From Nostoc sp. S13 (lineage in GTDB: Bacteria; Cyanobacteriota; Cyanobacteriia; Cyanobacteriales; Nostocaceae), in the NCBI RefSeq assembly GCF_029379315.1, contig NZ_JAQYWQ010000081.1:1-33732 (forward strand): 33,732 nt of DNA, written 5' to 3'. Both the position numbers and the translations under genes were made by a program. The notes under the pieces were generated by a model, which was not told the DNA's origin, did not search any database, and worked only from the letters and a program-made list of their open reading frames with translations. Positions 1 to 7,112 of this stretch are shown here, piece by piece (the first letter of the stretch is position 1; each line of letters opens with the position of its first letter).

Positions 1-32
1 GCGCTTTCGCGACGTTGTAAGGTGGTTGTCAT
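1..32 (-). CDS. psbA: Photosystem II D1 protein, 5' end only
   Basis: Read on the minus strand from an ATG at 32-30, the ten complete codons give MTTTLQRRES, which is the usual N-terminus of cyanobacterial D1, the reaction-centre subunit of photosystem II in the thylakoid membrane. The gene runs off the left edge, so nothing beyond residue 10 can be checked and the psbA isoform cannot be told. The identification rests on a short but very characteristic peptide. Confidence 0.85.
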   Translation of the reverse strand, partial: MTTTLQRRES

Positions 33-83
33 GGTTTTATGATTGCGGTTATTTAAGAATCAGGCGGTTTTGTTTTCGCCTGT

Positions 84-128
84 GAATGTACTTTACACTA
101 CTTTATAATTTTTAATCAAGTATTGTAA
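84..128 (-). promoter_or_regulatory. Candidate psbA promoter region
   Basis: Upstream of psbA on the minus strand there is an AT-rich stretch with two possible hexamer pairs. One is TTACAA (128-123) with TATAAA (107-102), 15 bases apart. The other is TTGATT (119-114) with TAAAGT (95-90), 18 bases apart. Either would leave a leader of roughly 50-70 bases before the ATG at 32. Neither pair matches consensus well; position and composition are the main argument. Confidence 0.3.
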
Positions 129-372
129 CTTTTGCCAAACTGATAGAAGTCATTAGTTTTACTTATTTAATAAATAGATGGGTATGCGATCGCTCCCATT
201 CAAAGAGGAAAAAGTCTTAGAGTCCAAGCGAGCGCTTACTTTGGAAGATGTGCTGCATCTACGCCCGTCGTAGACATCGCCCTTCATCCTCTAAGAAACT
301 GAAGAGGGCATAGTTTACTGCCGTAGGCAGACGCTCGCGGACTCGCTTTGCGTGACGCTATCGCCTTTTATT

Positions 373-465
373 TTGGAGCAAAACCGGAAGGCGATCACCC
401 GTTATCAAAACGGAGAGCTTAGAATATCGATTGATGAAATGACAGGAATTCAAGCATCTTTTAGA
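373..465 (+). pseudogene. Probable IS630-type transposase fragment
   Basis: This frame reads LEQNRKAITRYQNGELRIS followed by IDEMTGIQASFR. The IDEMTGIQA segment resembles the conserved block around the first catalytic Asp of IS630-type DDE transposases. There is no start codon or further transposase sequence on either side, and the frame soon enters a palindromic repeat. It is best read as a scrap of a dead insertion sequence; the short length keeps confidence low. Confidence 0.35.
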
Positions 466-475
466 GATTGTCTCG

Positions 476-512
476 TTGTCTCATTCCCAGTCCGAGACTG
501 GGAATGAGACAA
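476..512. repeat. Perfect 17-bp inverted repeat with 3-base loop
   Basis: TTGTCTCATTCCCAGTC (476-492) is followed by CGA and then its exact reverse complement (496-512). An overlapping AGATTGTCTC at 465-474 also pairs with 506-515, so two foldings compete. It lies about 80 bases beyond the 3' end of the minus-strand peptidase gene, but no T-run follows, so it is more likely a dispersed palindromic repeat than a classical terminator. Confidence 0.7.
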
Positions 513-592
513 TCTGTAAAAGCTTGTTATAGACTGGCTTTTATCTTAAGTTGACACGCATGTGCGTTGCAACGTCCCTACAGAGGTGCTGT

Positions 593-2704
593 TTAGTTTA
601 TAGCAGCACTGACTAAACCATTGTGCCTAAGCAAAGCGATCGTACTTGGTTCACGACCCCGGAAAGTTTTAAACACCTCCATTGGATGCTGACCGCCACC
701 AAGTGCCAGCACCGTATCGCGATAACGACCACCTGTAGCTTTTATCGCTTCTTCATCTTCTAGCCCAGCTTCTTCAAAAGCGGCAAAAGCATCAGCGCTC
801 AGTACCTCGGCCCACTTGTAACTGTAGTAGCCTGCTGCATAACCACCCTCAAAAATATGTCCGAAAGCACATAAAATGGAATCTTCTGGAAGTGGTGGTA
901 AAACAGTAGTAGTCTTGGCTATGCGATGACGGACATCTGACGGAGTTTCATTACTACCAGGGCGATAGTGGTAGTGTAGTTCTAAATCAAGACTGCTCAG
1001 GTGGATCTGCCGCAACGTGGCAGTACCACTCATATAATTACGCGCCGCTAGCAGCTTTTGATAATAATGCTCCGGTAAGGCTTCCCCAGTTTGGTAATGC
1101 TTCGCCATTCCAAAGAAAGTGGGTCGCTCATAGCACCAATTTTCCATGAATTGACTAGGTAGTTCCACGGCATCCCACTCCACATTATTGATGCCTGCGG
1201 CTCCAGGATAGTCAACCTTGGTGAGCATATGGTGCAATCCATGACCAAACTCGTGAAACAAAGTCTCTACTTCATAGAAAGTCATCAAACTAGGTTTACC
1301 ATCTACGGGAGGACTTTGATTACACACCAAATAAGCTACGGGTAAGCGAATGGCAGTGACACCATTTTCAGTGATTTTGCCCCGATGGATGCACGCATCC
1401 ATCCAAGCACCACCGCGTTTCTCGGCTGGACGGCTGTAGGGGTCTAAGTAGAAGTAGGCTATGGGAGAACCAGTTTCGTCAGCAATTTGAAAATAACGGA
1501 CATCCTCATGCCATACTGGCGCTTCACCATCGGCAGAGGTGACAGTGACACCAAATAGCCGCTTGACTAATCCAAATAAGCCATCTAACACTTGGGGAAG
1601 CGGGAAGTAGGGACGCAATTCTTCAGAGGTAAAGGCAAATTTTGCTTCTCGTTGGCGTTCTGCCCAAAAGCTGATGTCCCAGTGTTTTAAATCCGTAGCT
1701 TCTGCTGCTCCCTGTGCTGCTGCAAAAGCTTTGAGTTCTGCCAAGTCTTTGACAGCAGCATCATAACTAGCGCGGCGTAGTTCTTCTAACAGGGCGTTGA
1801 CTGCCTCAACGTTGGGAGCCATTTTACTAGCCAGGCTCAATTGGGCAAAACTTTTAAAGCCTAGTATATCTGCGAGTTCTTGGCGCAACTTCAAAATGCG
1901 CTCAATTAAGGGGTTGTTATCCAAGTCGCCACCAGAAGCGCGGGTGATATGAGCTTTGTAAAGCTTTTGGCGCAAATCTCGCCGGGTGCTGTGCTGCATG
2001 AAAGGGCCATAGCTGGGGAAGTCCAAAGTAATCCGCCAGGGGCCATTTTCTGGTGTAGCGTTGCTTTCGCCAGCTGCACGAGCACCTTGGGCTGCTAAAC
2101 TCACTAAGCTTGGTGGTAAACCGTCAATTTCCGCTTGTGTTGTCAGGGTTAAGCTGAAGGCTTTAGTGGCATCAAGTACATGGTTAGAAAATTTGGTAGA
2201 AAGTTCTGCTAACTCCATCTGAATGGCGTTAAAACGCTCTCTTGCCTCTCCTTCTAAGCCAACACCAGAAAGTTCTGCATCTCGAATGGCGGCTTCGACG
2301 ATGCGCTGTTGGGCTAATTCTAAAGTTGCCCAACTATCACTGGCACGGAGTGCCTTAAAAGCATTGTAGATGGGTTGGCTTTGACCGAGGTTGTTAATAA
2401 ACTGTACGACTAATGGCTGTACGATTTCATGAGCTTCGCGCAGTTCTGGGCTATTTTTAACACCCATTAAATGATTCACCGCCCCCCAACTCCAAGTAAG
2501 CCGTTCTGTCAGCTTTTCTAAGGGTTCTACTAAACCACTCCAAGTAGGCTCTACACTTGCCTCTAACGTGACAAGCTGCTGGTAGAGTTCTGCCAGCAAC
2601 TGATTGAAGGCTGGTACTACTCGTTCTGGTTTAATCTCTGCAAAAGGAGGTAAACCAATGCCTTGGAGTAGGGGATTGTCGGAAATAATAGTACTTGCAC
2701 TCAT
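593..2704 (-). CDS. prlC: M3 family oligopeptidase (oligopeptidase A-like)
   Basis: A 703-residue zinc metallopeptidase of the M3 (thimet oligopeptidase/OpdA) family, expected to cut short peptides in the cytoplasm, including leftovers of protein and signal-peptide turnover. The HEFGH motif is at residues 484-488, giving His484 and His488 as zinc ligands and Glu485 as catalytic base. The downstream VELPSQ motif provides the third ligand, Glu514. The length is normal for the family and there is no signal peptide or membrane segment. The ATG at 2704 gives the N-terminus MSASTIISDNPLLQG, which fits OpdA-like proteins. It stands alone, divergent from the repeat-rich region to its right. Family is certain; the exact gene name within the prlC/opdA group is by analogy. 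Confidence 0.93.
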   Translation of the reverse strand: MSASTIISDNPLLQGIGLPPFAEIKPERVVPAFNQLLAELYQQLVTLEASVEPTWSGLVEPLEKLTERLTWSWGAVNHLMGVKNSPELREAHEIVQPLVVQFINNLGQSQPIYNAFKALRASDSWATLELAQQRIVEAAIRDAELSGVGLEGEARERFNAIQMELAELSTKFSNHVLDATKAFSLTLTTQAEIDGLPPSLVSLAAQGARAAGESNATPENGPWRITLDFPSYGPFMQHSTRRDLRQKLYKAHITRASGGDLDNNPLIERILKLRQELADILGFKSFAQLSLASKMAPNVEAVNALLEELRRASYDAAVKDLAELKAFAAAQGAAEATDLKHWDISFWAERQREAKFAFTSEELRPYFPLPQVLDGLFGLVKRLFGVTVTSADGEAPVWHEDVRYFQIADETGSPIAYFYLDPYSRPAEKRGGAWMDACIHRGKITENGVTAIRLPVAYLVCNQSPPVDGKPSLMTFYEVETLFHEFGHGLHHMLTKVDYPGAAGINNVEWDAVELPSQFMENWCYERPTFFGMAKHYQTGEALPEHYYQKLLAARNYMSGTATLRQIHLSSLDLELHYHYRPGSNETPSDVRHRIAKTTTVLPPLPEDSILCAFGHIFEGGYAAGYYSYKWAEVLSADAFAAFEEAGLEDEEAIKATGGRYRDTVLALGGGQHPMEVFKTFRGREPSTIALLRHNGLVSAAIN

Positions 2705-3224
2705 GGTTTTGTGTGAACTGCGGATGAATAAAAACCAACAATGATTTCTATTTATATATCTTCTAATGTAGCGATCGCTGTGCTAATTAGTCTTGCCATT
2801 GTAGAAAAAAGGCAAAAAAAGCGAGAATTCCTCACAAAAGTATCCCGATACACCTATCTTGTTTGGTACGTGAACCATACTCTTGTAAAAAGATCGGGGC
2901 ATTGGGCACTTGTATTGAACGTACCCCTACGGGGAAGCAAGCTACGCGTAGCGTCTCGTAGAGAAGTGTTGGGCATTGGGCATTGGCATTAGTTATTCTT
3001 CCTCCTGCTACCCTGCCCCCTTAGTTTACTCAGCAGTTCCAGAAATATCAGCGAAAGCCTCTGAGATAATATAATCATGCACCCATTTTTTCAACCAGGG
3101 GGCTAATTATGACCGAAACAGAAAAGGATACAGAGCAACTAAATTTATTTATGGTTACTGAGCTTGTCGAAGTATGGGGATTGTAATGCATGAATTTTGA
3201 ATTTTGAATTCGGAGCAAAGCGAC
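2705..3224. other. Repeat-bearing spacer with a gene remnant
   Basis: Between the peptidase and the Uma2 gene there is no intact gene. It contains heptamer-type repeats (GGGCATT around 2897-2990) mixed with a GC-rich repeat at 2930-2965, a good TATAAT hexamer at 3070-3075, and the truncated reading frame at 3109-3186. Confidence 0.55.
3109..3186 (+). pseudogene. 5' remnant of a gene cut off by repeat DNA
   Basis: An ATG preceded at good spacing by AGGGGG, with TATAAT at 3070-3075 further up, opens a 25-codon frame. It begins MTETEKDTEQLNLF and then runs into the repeat-like stretch GTTACTGAGCTTGTCGAAG (3154-3172) before stopping at TAA. The start signals look genuine, but the product is too short to identify. 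It could be an expressed micropeptide; a gene truncated by a repeat is more likely. Confidence 0.35.
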
Positions 3225-3920
3225 GTGACTAGCCTCTTACCCAGTTCTCAATCAACAGAAGTTTTTTATCCAAGCTCGGATGGTGAACCTTTGGCAGAAA
3301 GTTATGTTCATTTATGTGCTTTACTGGCAACTTTAGAAGTATTGAGGCAATACTTGCTGGATCGGCAGGCAACGGTTTTGAGTAACCAGTTTCTCTATTA
3401 TGCTCAAGGTTTTCCGAGGTTACGGGTAGCTCCAGATGTAATGGTGATTTTTAATGTTGCTCCTGGAGGTCGTGATAATTACAAAATATGGGAAGAGGGA
3501 CAAGTGCCTGTGGTCATCTTTGAGATGACCTCGGAGGGCACTAGAAACCAGGACACGGGTTTTAAGAAGACACTGTATGAACAGTTAGGGGTACTGGAAT
3601 ACTGGTTATTTGACCCCAAGGGAGAATGGATTAAGGAGCAATTACAAGGGTATCGGCTGCGAGGTGAAGTGTATGAGCTAATCACAGATTGCCGATGTGA
3701 ACCTTTGCAGCTGCGCTTGCAAATAGAGGGGCAACTTATTGGTTTCTATCGAGAAGACACTGGTGAAAAGTTGCTGATTCCAGAGGAGTTGGCAGAGGCG
3801 CTGAAACAGGAAAGATCAGCGAGAGAACAAGCCCAAGAGCAAGTAAAACAAGCAGAGTTGCAGGTGGAAAGGTTGAAGGAACAGTTGCGATTGCTTGGCG
3901 TTGACCCTGATACTATCTAG
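3225..3920 (+). CDS. Uma2 family (DUF820) putative endonuclease
   Basis: A 231-residue member of the Uma2/DUF820 family, which is greatly expanded in cyanobacteria and has a PD-(D/E)XK nuclease-like fold. Candidate core residues are Asp71 in APDVMVIF and Glu100 in VVIFEMTSEGT. The last 35 or so residues form a Glu/Gln/Arg-rich coiled coil, ending in LRLLGVDPDTI as is usual for this group. I place the start at the GTG at 3225 (MTSLLPSSQS), with GGAG nine bases upstream. The longer frame opening at a TTG at 3204 would begin inside a repeated GAATTTTGAATT tract. No DNA substrate or biological role is known for these proteins; a link to mobile DNA is often suggested but cannot be read here. Confidence 0.85.
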   Translation: MTSLLPSSQSTEVFYPSSDGEPLAESYVHLCALLATLEVLRQYLLDRQATVLSNQFLYYAQGFPRLRVAPDVMVIFNVAPGGRDNYKIWEEGQVPVVIFEMTSEGTRNQDTGFKKTLYEQLGVLEYWLFDPKGEWIKEQLQGYRLRGEVYELITDCRCEPLQLRLQIEGQLIGFYREDTGEKLLIPEELAEALKQERSAREQAQEQVKQAELQVERLKEQLRLLGVDPDTI

Positions 3921-4010
3921 CCATAGATTTGCGATCGCCTTTGGCGGGTGCTTCGCACCATCGCAGAATCCATTCACCGACCTTAACCTAATCAAAGGCG
4001 ATCGCTAAAA

Positions 4011-4024
4011 TACATGATCATGTA
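4011..4024. repeat. Perfect 14-bp palindrome
   Basis: TACATGATCATGTA is fully self-complementary. It lies between the Uma2 gene and the next gene, about 150 bases before the latter's start, so it could be an operator, but nothing else supports this. Confidence 0.35.
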
Positions 4025-4170
4025 CTATATCAAATTAACTGAGCGCGATCAAGCGTCCTTGCCAAACCGAGAAGGAAGGCTCTAGATTTATGATTTTATT
4101 TGGCAACTCATCTTTTTACTCGTAAAATCGAAGACAAGATCAAGGTCAGTAGAAAAGAGTCCCTAAATTA

Positions 4171-5130
4171 ATGAGTACGTTAATCAGTCAGGGTGGAAGA
4201 GCTATCACTAAATTTCAGATGGTAGACCGAATAAACGATATCGCTTGGCAAGCTCACCAAGGTAGCGTTGCTGCGATTATTCAGCTATTGAATGAAAAGT
4301 TAGCCAAGTCTGGTGTCAGAACTAGAGCCATTTTTTCTAATGGTGTCTTACAACTTCTGTGTGAGGCGGCTAGGGTAGAGCAACTTGAGCAATCTCCCAT
4401 CGTCGAACAAATCCAGCAAATTCTTGAGTCCATCGCCCCGCGTCAGATTCGCCGAGTCAATATCAACAGTCGAATTGTTCGGGAACAACAATTACTTTGG
4501 TTAAAGGAAATAGATCGCGATCGCGAGAACCAATTGCTTTGGTCACAGGAGATTATATTAATTCAGCCTAATATTGTAAAGCAACTAATTAAAGATTTCA
4601 CAGAAGCTCAAGCTGAACTAGGAAAACGAAATTTTCCTAAAAAAACTTTAGTCTCGCGTCCTTTAGTACTTATTAACAAAGAAAAACACAAAAATAAACC
4701 TCAAAAAAGGATGTTAAAAGCATCTGGTTTATGCTCACTGTTGTTGCTTAGTTGGGTTGTTTATGCCCAGTTAGGTAATAAACTGAAAAACCTCATGCAA
4801 TTAGAAACTTCCAAATCTTTAACTACAGAAAATAGTAACGACAACAAAGCTCAAACACCATCCCGTGCTGCTAACAATAGCTTTTCTGAGCCATCTGATG
4901 ATCCATTTGCAATATCTGTACGAATTGCCAACCAAGCTTCTCTATCTGGTAAAACAGCCACAAGCTCAACTCAGTGGTTAGAGATAGCTGCTAAGTGGCA
5001 ACGGGCTTCAGATTTAATGGGCAGAGTACCACAAAACCACAGTCGTTATCAGGAAGCTAAGATTCGTACTCAACTATATGAGAAATACAGTGAGGCGGCG
5101 CAGAAAGAAGCGGATAAGAGTAAATCTTAG
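4171..5130 (+). CDS. Cyanobacterial hypothetical protein with one membrane segment
   Basis: A 319-residue protein I do not recognise by name. Residues 1-110 look like a compact alpha/beta domain (MSTLISQGG, then IAWQAHQGSVAAIIQLLNEKL and a later Arg-rich stretch), of a sort seen in other cyanobacterial proteins without assigned function. A basic region leads into one hydrophobic helix at about 186-203 (GLCSLLLLSWVVYAQLG). The C-terminal 115 residues are polar with a helical end rich in Ala, Glu and Lys (WLEIAAKWQRASDLMGRVP), possibly a TPR-like repeat. The layout suggests an inner-membrane protein with a cytoplasmic N-terminal domain. The ATG at 4171 is the only good start. Confidence 0.75.
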   Translation: MSTLISQGGRAITKFQMVDRINDIAWQAHQGSVAAIIQLLNEKLAKSGVRTRAIFSNGVLQLLCEAARVEQLEQSPIVEQIQQILESIAPRQIRRVNINSRIVREQQLLWLKEIDRDRENQLLWSQEIILIQPNIVKQLIKDFTEAQAELGKRNFPKKTLVSRPLVLINKEKHKNKPQKRMLKASGLCSLLLLSWVVYAQLGNKLKNLMQLETSKSLTTENSNDNKAQTPSRAANNSFSEPSDDPFAISVRIANQASLSGKTATSSTQWLEIAAKWQRASDLMGRVPQNHSRYQEAKIRTQLYEKYSEAAQKEADKSKS

Positions 5131-5183
5131 TTTTTTGTTATTGGAAGACTTTTCGGTCTACTGACTTTTTGTGAGAGTTTATC

Positions 5184-5206
5184 TGCGAGTTTACAAAAAA
5201 CTCGCA
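5184..5206 (+). terminator. Hairpin after the hypothetical gene
   Basis: TGCGAGTTT (5184-5192) and AAACTCGCA (5198-5206) are perfect complements around a 5-base loop, 54 bases after the stop at 5130. No T-run follows on the plus strand, so termination here is only possible. It also lies downstream of the SDR gene on the other strand. Confidence 0.35.
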
Positions 5207-5298
5207 AACAGCACAGTGGCAGCAAACCTTATCTCTACAGTCCCGAATATTCTCTACTACGCGATCAACCGATTGGCAGCTCACAGCACAAACGGAGA

Positions 5299-6195
5299 TT
5301 ACGCAATACCGACACCACCCGTTATGCCATAAACTTCTCCTGTGATGTAGCTTGCTTCCTGTGAAGCAAGCAGCACGTATATAGGAGCGATCTCTACAGG
5401 CTGTCCAGGTCGTCCGAGCGGAACCGTGGAACCAAATTTCTCAATCTTTTCTTGAGTTTGACCGCCACTGGGCTGTAGCGGCGTCCAGAACGGGCCGGGC
5501 GCTACAACATTGACGCGCACACCGTTCTCAATCATTTGTTTGGAAAGTGCTTTGCTGAAAGCAACAATGCCTGCTTTGGTGAGCGCATAGTCAATGATCC
5601 CCTGTGAAGGTTCATATGCCTGAATAGAAGCTGTATTAATGATGGCTGCACCCGGTTTCAGATGCGGCACTGCCGACTGCGTAATCCAAAACAACGCGTA
5701 GAGGTTGGTCTTAAGCACCTTATCGAACTGCTCGGAGCTGATATCACCAAGGGAGGGTTGAGTAGTCTGTGCGCCGGCGTTGTTGACGAGAATATCTAAA
5801 CCGCCTAGCGCTTCTACCGCATCCACCACAAGTTTTCGGGAAAAACTCTCATCCGTAATGTCACCAGGAAGAGCGATACCCTTGCGTCCGGCTTGTTCGA
5901 TCAGTTCTATAACCTCTCGTACATCCGCCTCCTCACTGGGGAGATAGGAGATTGCCACATCCGCTCCTTCACGCGCGAAGGCGATTGCTACGGCACGCCC
6001 GATACCGGAATCTCCTCCGGTGATCAATGCCTTTCGGTTTGTAAGCTTTCCACATCCTGTATAGCTCTCCTCGCCGTGATCTGGCTGAGGGTTCATCTCT
6101 TGAGCGAGTCCCGGTGCAGGCTGTGGCTGACGGGGAAAGGGCGGCCCTGGATATTGCTGACGTGGATCTTGCATCTTTAATCGATCGTTTGTCAT
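5299..6195 (-). CDS. SDR family oxidoreductase (glucose/ribitol dehydrogenase type)
   Basis: A 298-residue short-chain dehydrogenase of the group with an extended N-terminus (YghA/YhdF-like). The first 45 residues are Pro/Gln-rich. The nucleotide-binding TGGDSGIG motif is at 59-66 and NNAG at 138-141. The catalytic residues are Ser190, Tyr203 and Lys207 (YALTK), and PGPFWTPL follows. It should use NAD(P)H to interconvert an alcohol or sugar and a carbonyl compound; the substrate cannot be deduced. Related proteins are often induced by osmotic or general stress. It is divergently arranged with furA across 329 bases. The ATG at 6195 gives MTNDRLKMQDPRQQYPGP; a second Met at residue 8 is also possible. 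Confidence 0.9.
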   Translation of the reverse strand: MTNDRLKMQDPRQQYPGPPFPRQPQPAPGLAQEMNPQPDHGEESYTGCGKLTNRKALITGGDSGIGRAVAIAFAREGADVAISYLPSEEADVREVIELIEQAGRKGIALPGDITDESFSRKLVVDAVEALGGLDILVNNAGAQTTQPSLGDISSEQFDKVLKTNLYALFWITQSAVPHLKPGAAIINTASIQAYEPSQGIIDYALTKAGIVAFSKALSKQMIENGVRVNVVAPGPFWTPLQPSGGQTQEKIEKFGSTVPLGRPGQPVEIAPIYVLLASQEASYITGEVYGITGGVGIA

Positions 6196-6524
6196 CTGTT
6201 GCTCCCCTATTGTGGTGTATTCAATTGTAAAATCGCTTTTCCATTACATCTACCCACTTAGTGCAACATTATTGTTGTAATTAGTAACAGCTTTAATACT
6301 CCCGTGCATCTGTTCGACTCTACCTTTCGGCAGACGCCCAACAACGCGAACTTATGGATAGCAATATATTTGAATATTTTTTTATTTGGAAGTCTCTTAC
6401 CCGAAATTTCATAACCCGCAACTTGGGTTATTTAGTAAAGATTCTCAAGAAGCAATAATTGTTGCAAATTGCTCCCAAGATTTGTTATATTCTCAATTAA
6501 TGAGCTTTGTTGAGAAATATTAGT
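6196..6524. other. Divergent promoter region of the SDR and furA genes
   Basis: This 329-base AT-rich spacer should contain both promoters. I see no ORF. The only clear structure is the inverted repeat close to the furA start, listed separately. Confidence 0.5.
6490..6516 (+). promoter_or_regulatory. Candidate Fur-type operator just upstream of furA
   Basis: TTCTCAA (6490-6496) and TTGAGAA (6510-6516) are perfect 7-bp inverted arms. Nested in them is a second imperfect palindrome, CTCAATTAATGAG (6492-6504). They end eight bases before the furA ATG. Anabaena FurA is known to bind AT-rich iron boxes in its own promoter, so autoregulation here is plausible, but the assignment rests only on symmetry and position. 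Confidence 0.4.
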
Positions 6525-6980
6525 ATGACTGTCTACACAACTACTTCACTTAAGGCAGAACTGAACGAACGAGGCTGGCGTTTAACTCCCCAGCGCCAAA
6601 CAATTCTACACATTTTTCAAGAACTTCCGCAAGGTCAACATTTGAGTGCGGAAGATCTTTATCATCGGTTAGAAACTGATGGTGAAGGGATCAGTCTGTC
6701 AACTATTTATCGAACTTTGAAGTTGATGGCAAGGATGGGAATTTTAAGGGAATTAGAACTGGGCGAGGGACATAAGCATTATGAGATCAACCAGCCCTAT
6801 CCTCATCATCATCATCACCTAATCTGTGTTAGATGCAACTCAACCATTGAGTTTAAAAACGATTCAATTTTAAAAATTGGGGCGAAAACATCTCAAAAAG
6901 AAGGTTTTCACCTGCTTGACTGTCAAATGACCATTCATGCAGTGTGTCCCAAGTGCCAACGGGCACTGATGCCACTTTAG
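6525..6980 (+). CDS. furA: Ferric uptake regulator FurA
   Basis: A 151-residue Fur family repressor that binds DNA with Fe(II) and controls iron acquisition; in Anabaena FurA also binds haem and influences redox and nitrogen genes. The winged-helix domain spans about residues 10-85 (GWRLTPQR, LSTIYRTLKLM). The His-rich metal site HHHHH is at 94-98. There are five cysteines, at 101, 104, 133, 141 and 144, in two CxxC pairs, the pattern I recall for Anabaena FurA, including the Cys-Pro at 141-142 linked to haem binding. I use the ATG at 6525 (MTVYTTTSLKAELNERG) because it gives the 151-residue family length; an in-frame TTG at 6507 lies inside the putative operator. A peptidoglycan-binding gene converges on it 132 bases downstream. 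Confidence 0.94.
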   Translation: MTVYTTTSLKAELNERGWRLTPQRQTILHIFQELPQGQHLSAEDLYHRLETDGEGISLSTIYRTLKLMARMGILRELELGEGHKHYEINQPYPHHHHHLICVRCNSTIEFKNDSILKIGAKTSQKEGFHLLDCQMTIHAVCPKCQRALMPL

Positions 6981-7112
6981 CACTTGGGTGGATAATTAAG
7001 ACGAAATTACTCAAATTAACCAAATAAGTGGAATTTTGAGCAGTTCGTAATTTACTGTTACTGGAGGCAAGCAACCAGTTGGGGACTGATACTAAAAACA
7101 CCAAAGGGAATG

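Larger units (their letters stand above)
33..592. other. Repeat-rich intergenic spacer between psbA and the M3 peptidase gene
   Basis: No intact gene is visible. The stretch holds the psbA upstream region, a HIP1 site near 187, GC-rich repeat DNA around 217-366 of the kind scattered elsewhere in the window (for example 23880-23912), the transposase scrap at 373-465 and the long hairpin at 476-512. Confidence 0.6.

Noticed and set aside
2741..2992. 83-codon open frame right of the peptidase gene
   Set aside because: Its second half is GGGCATT heptamers and GC-rich repeat DNA, there is no ribosome site, and the peptide resembles nothing known to me.
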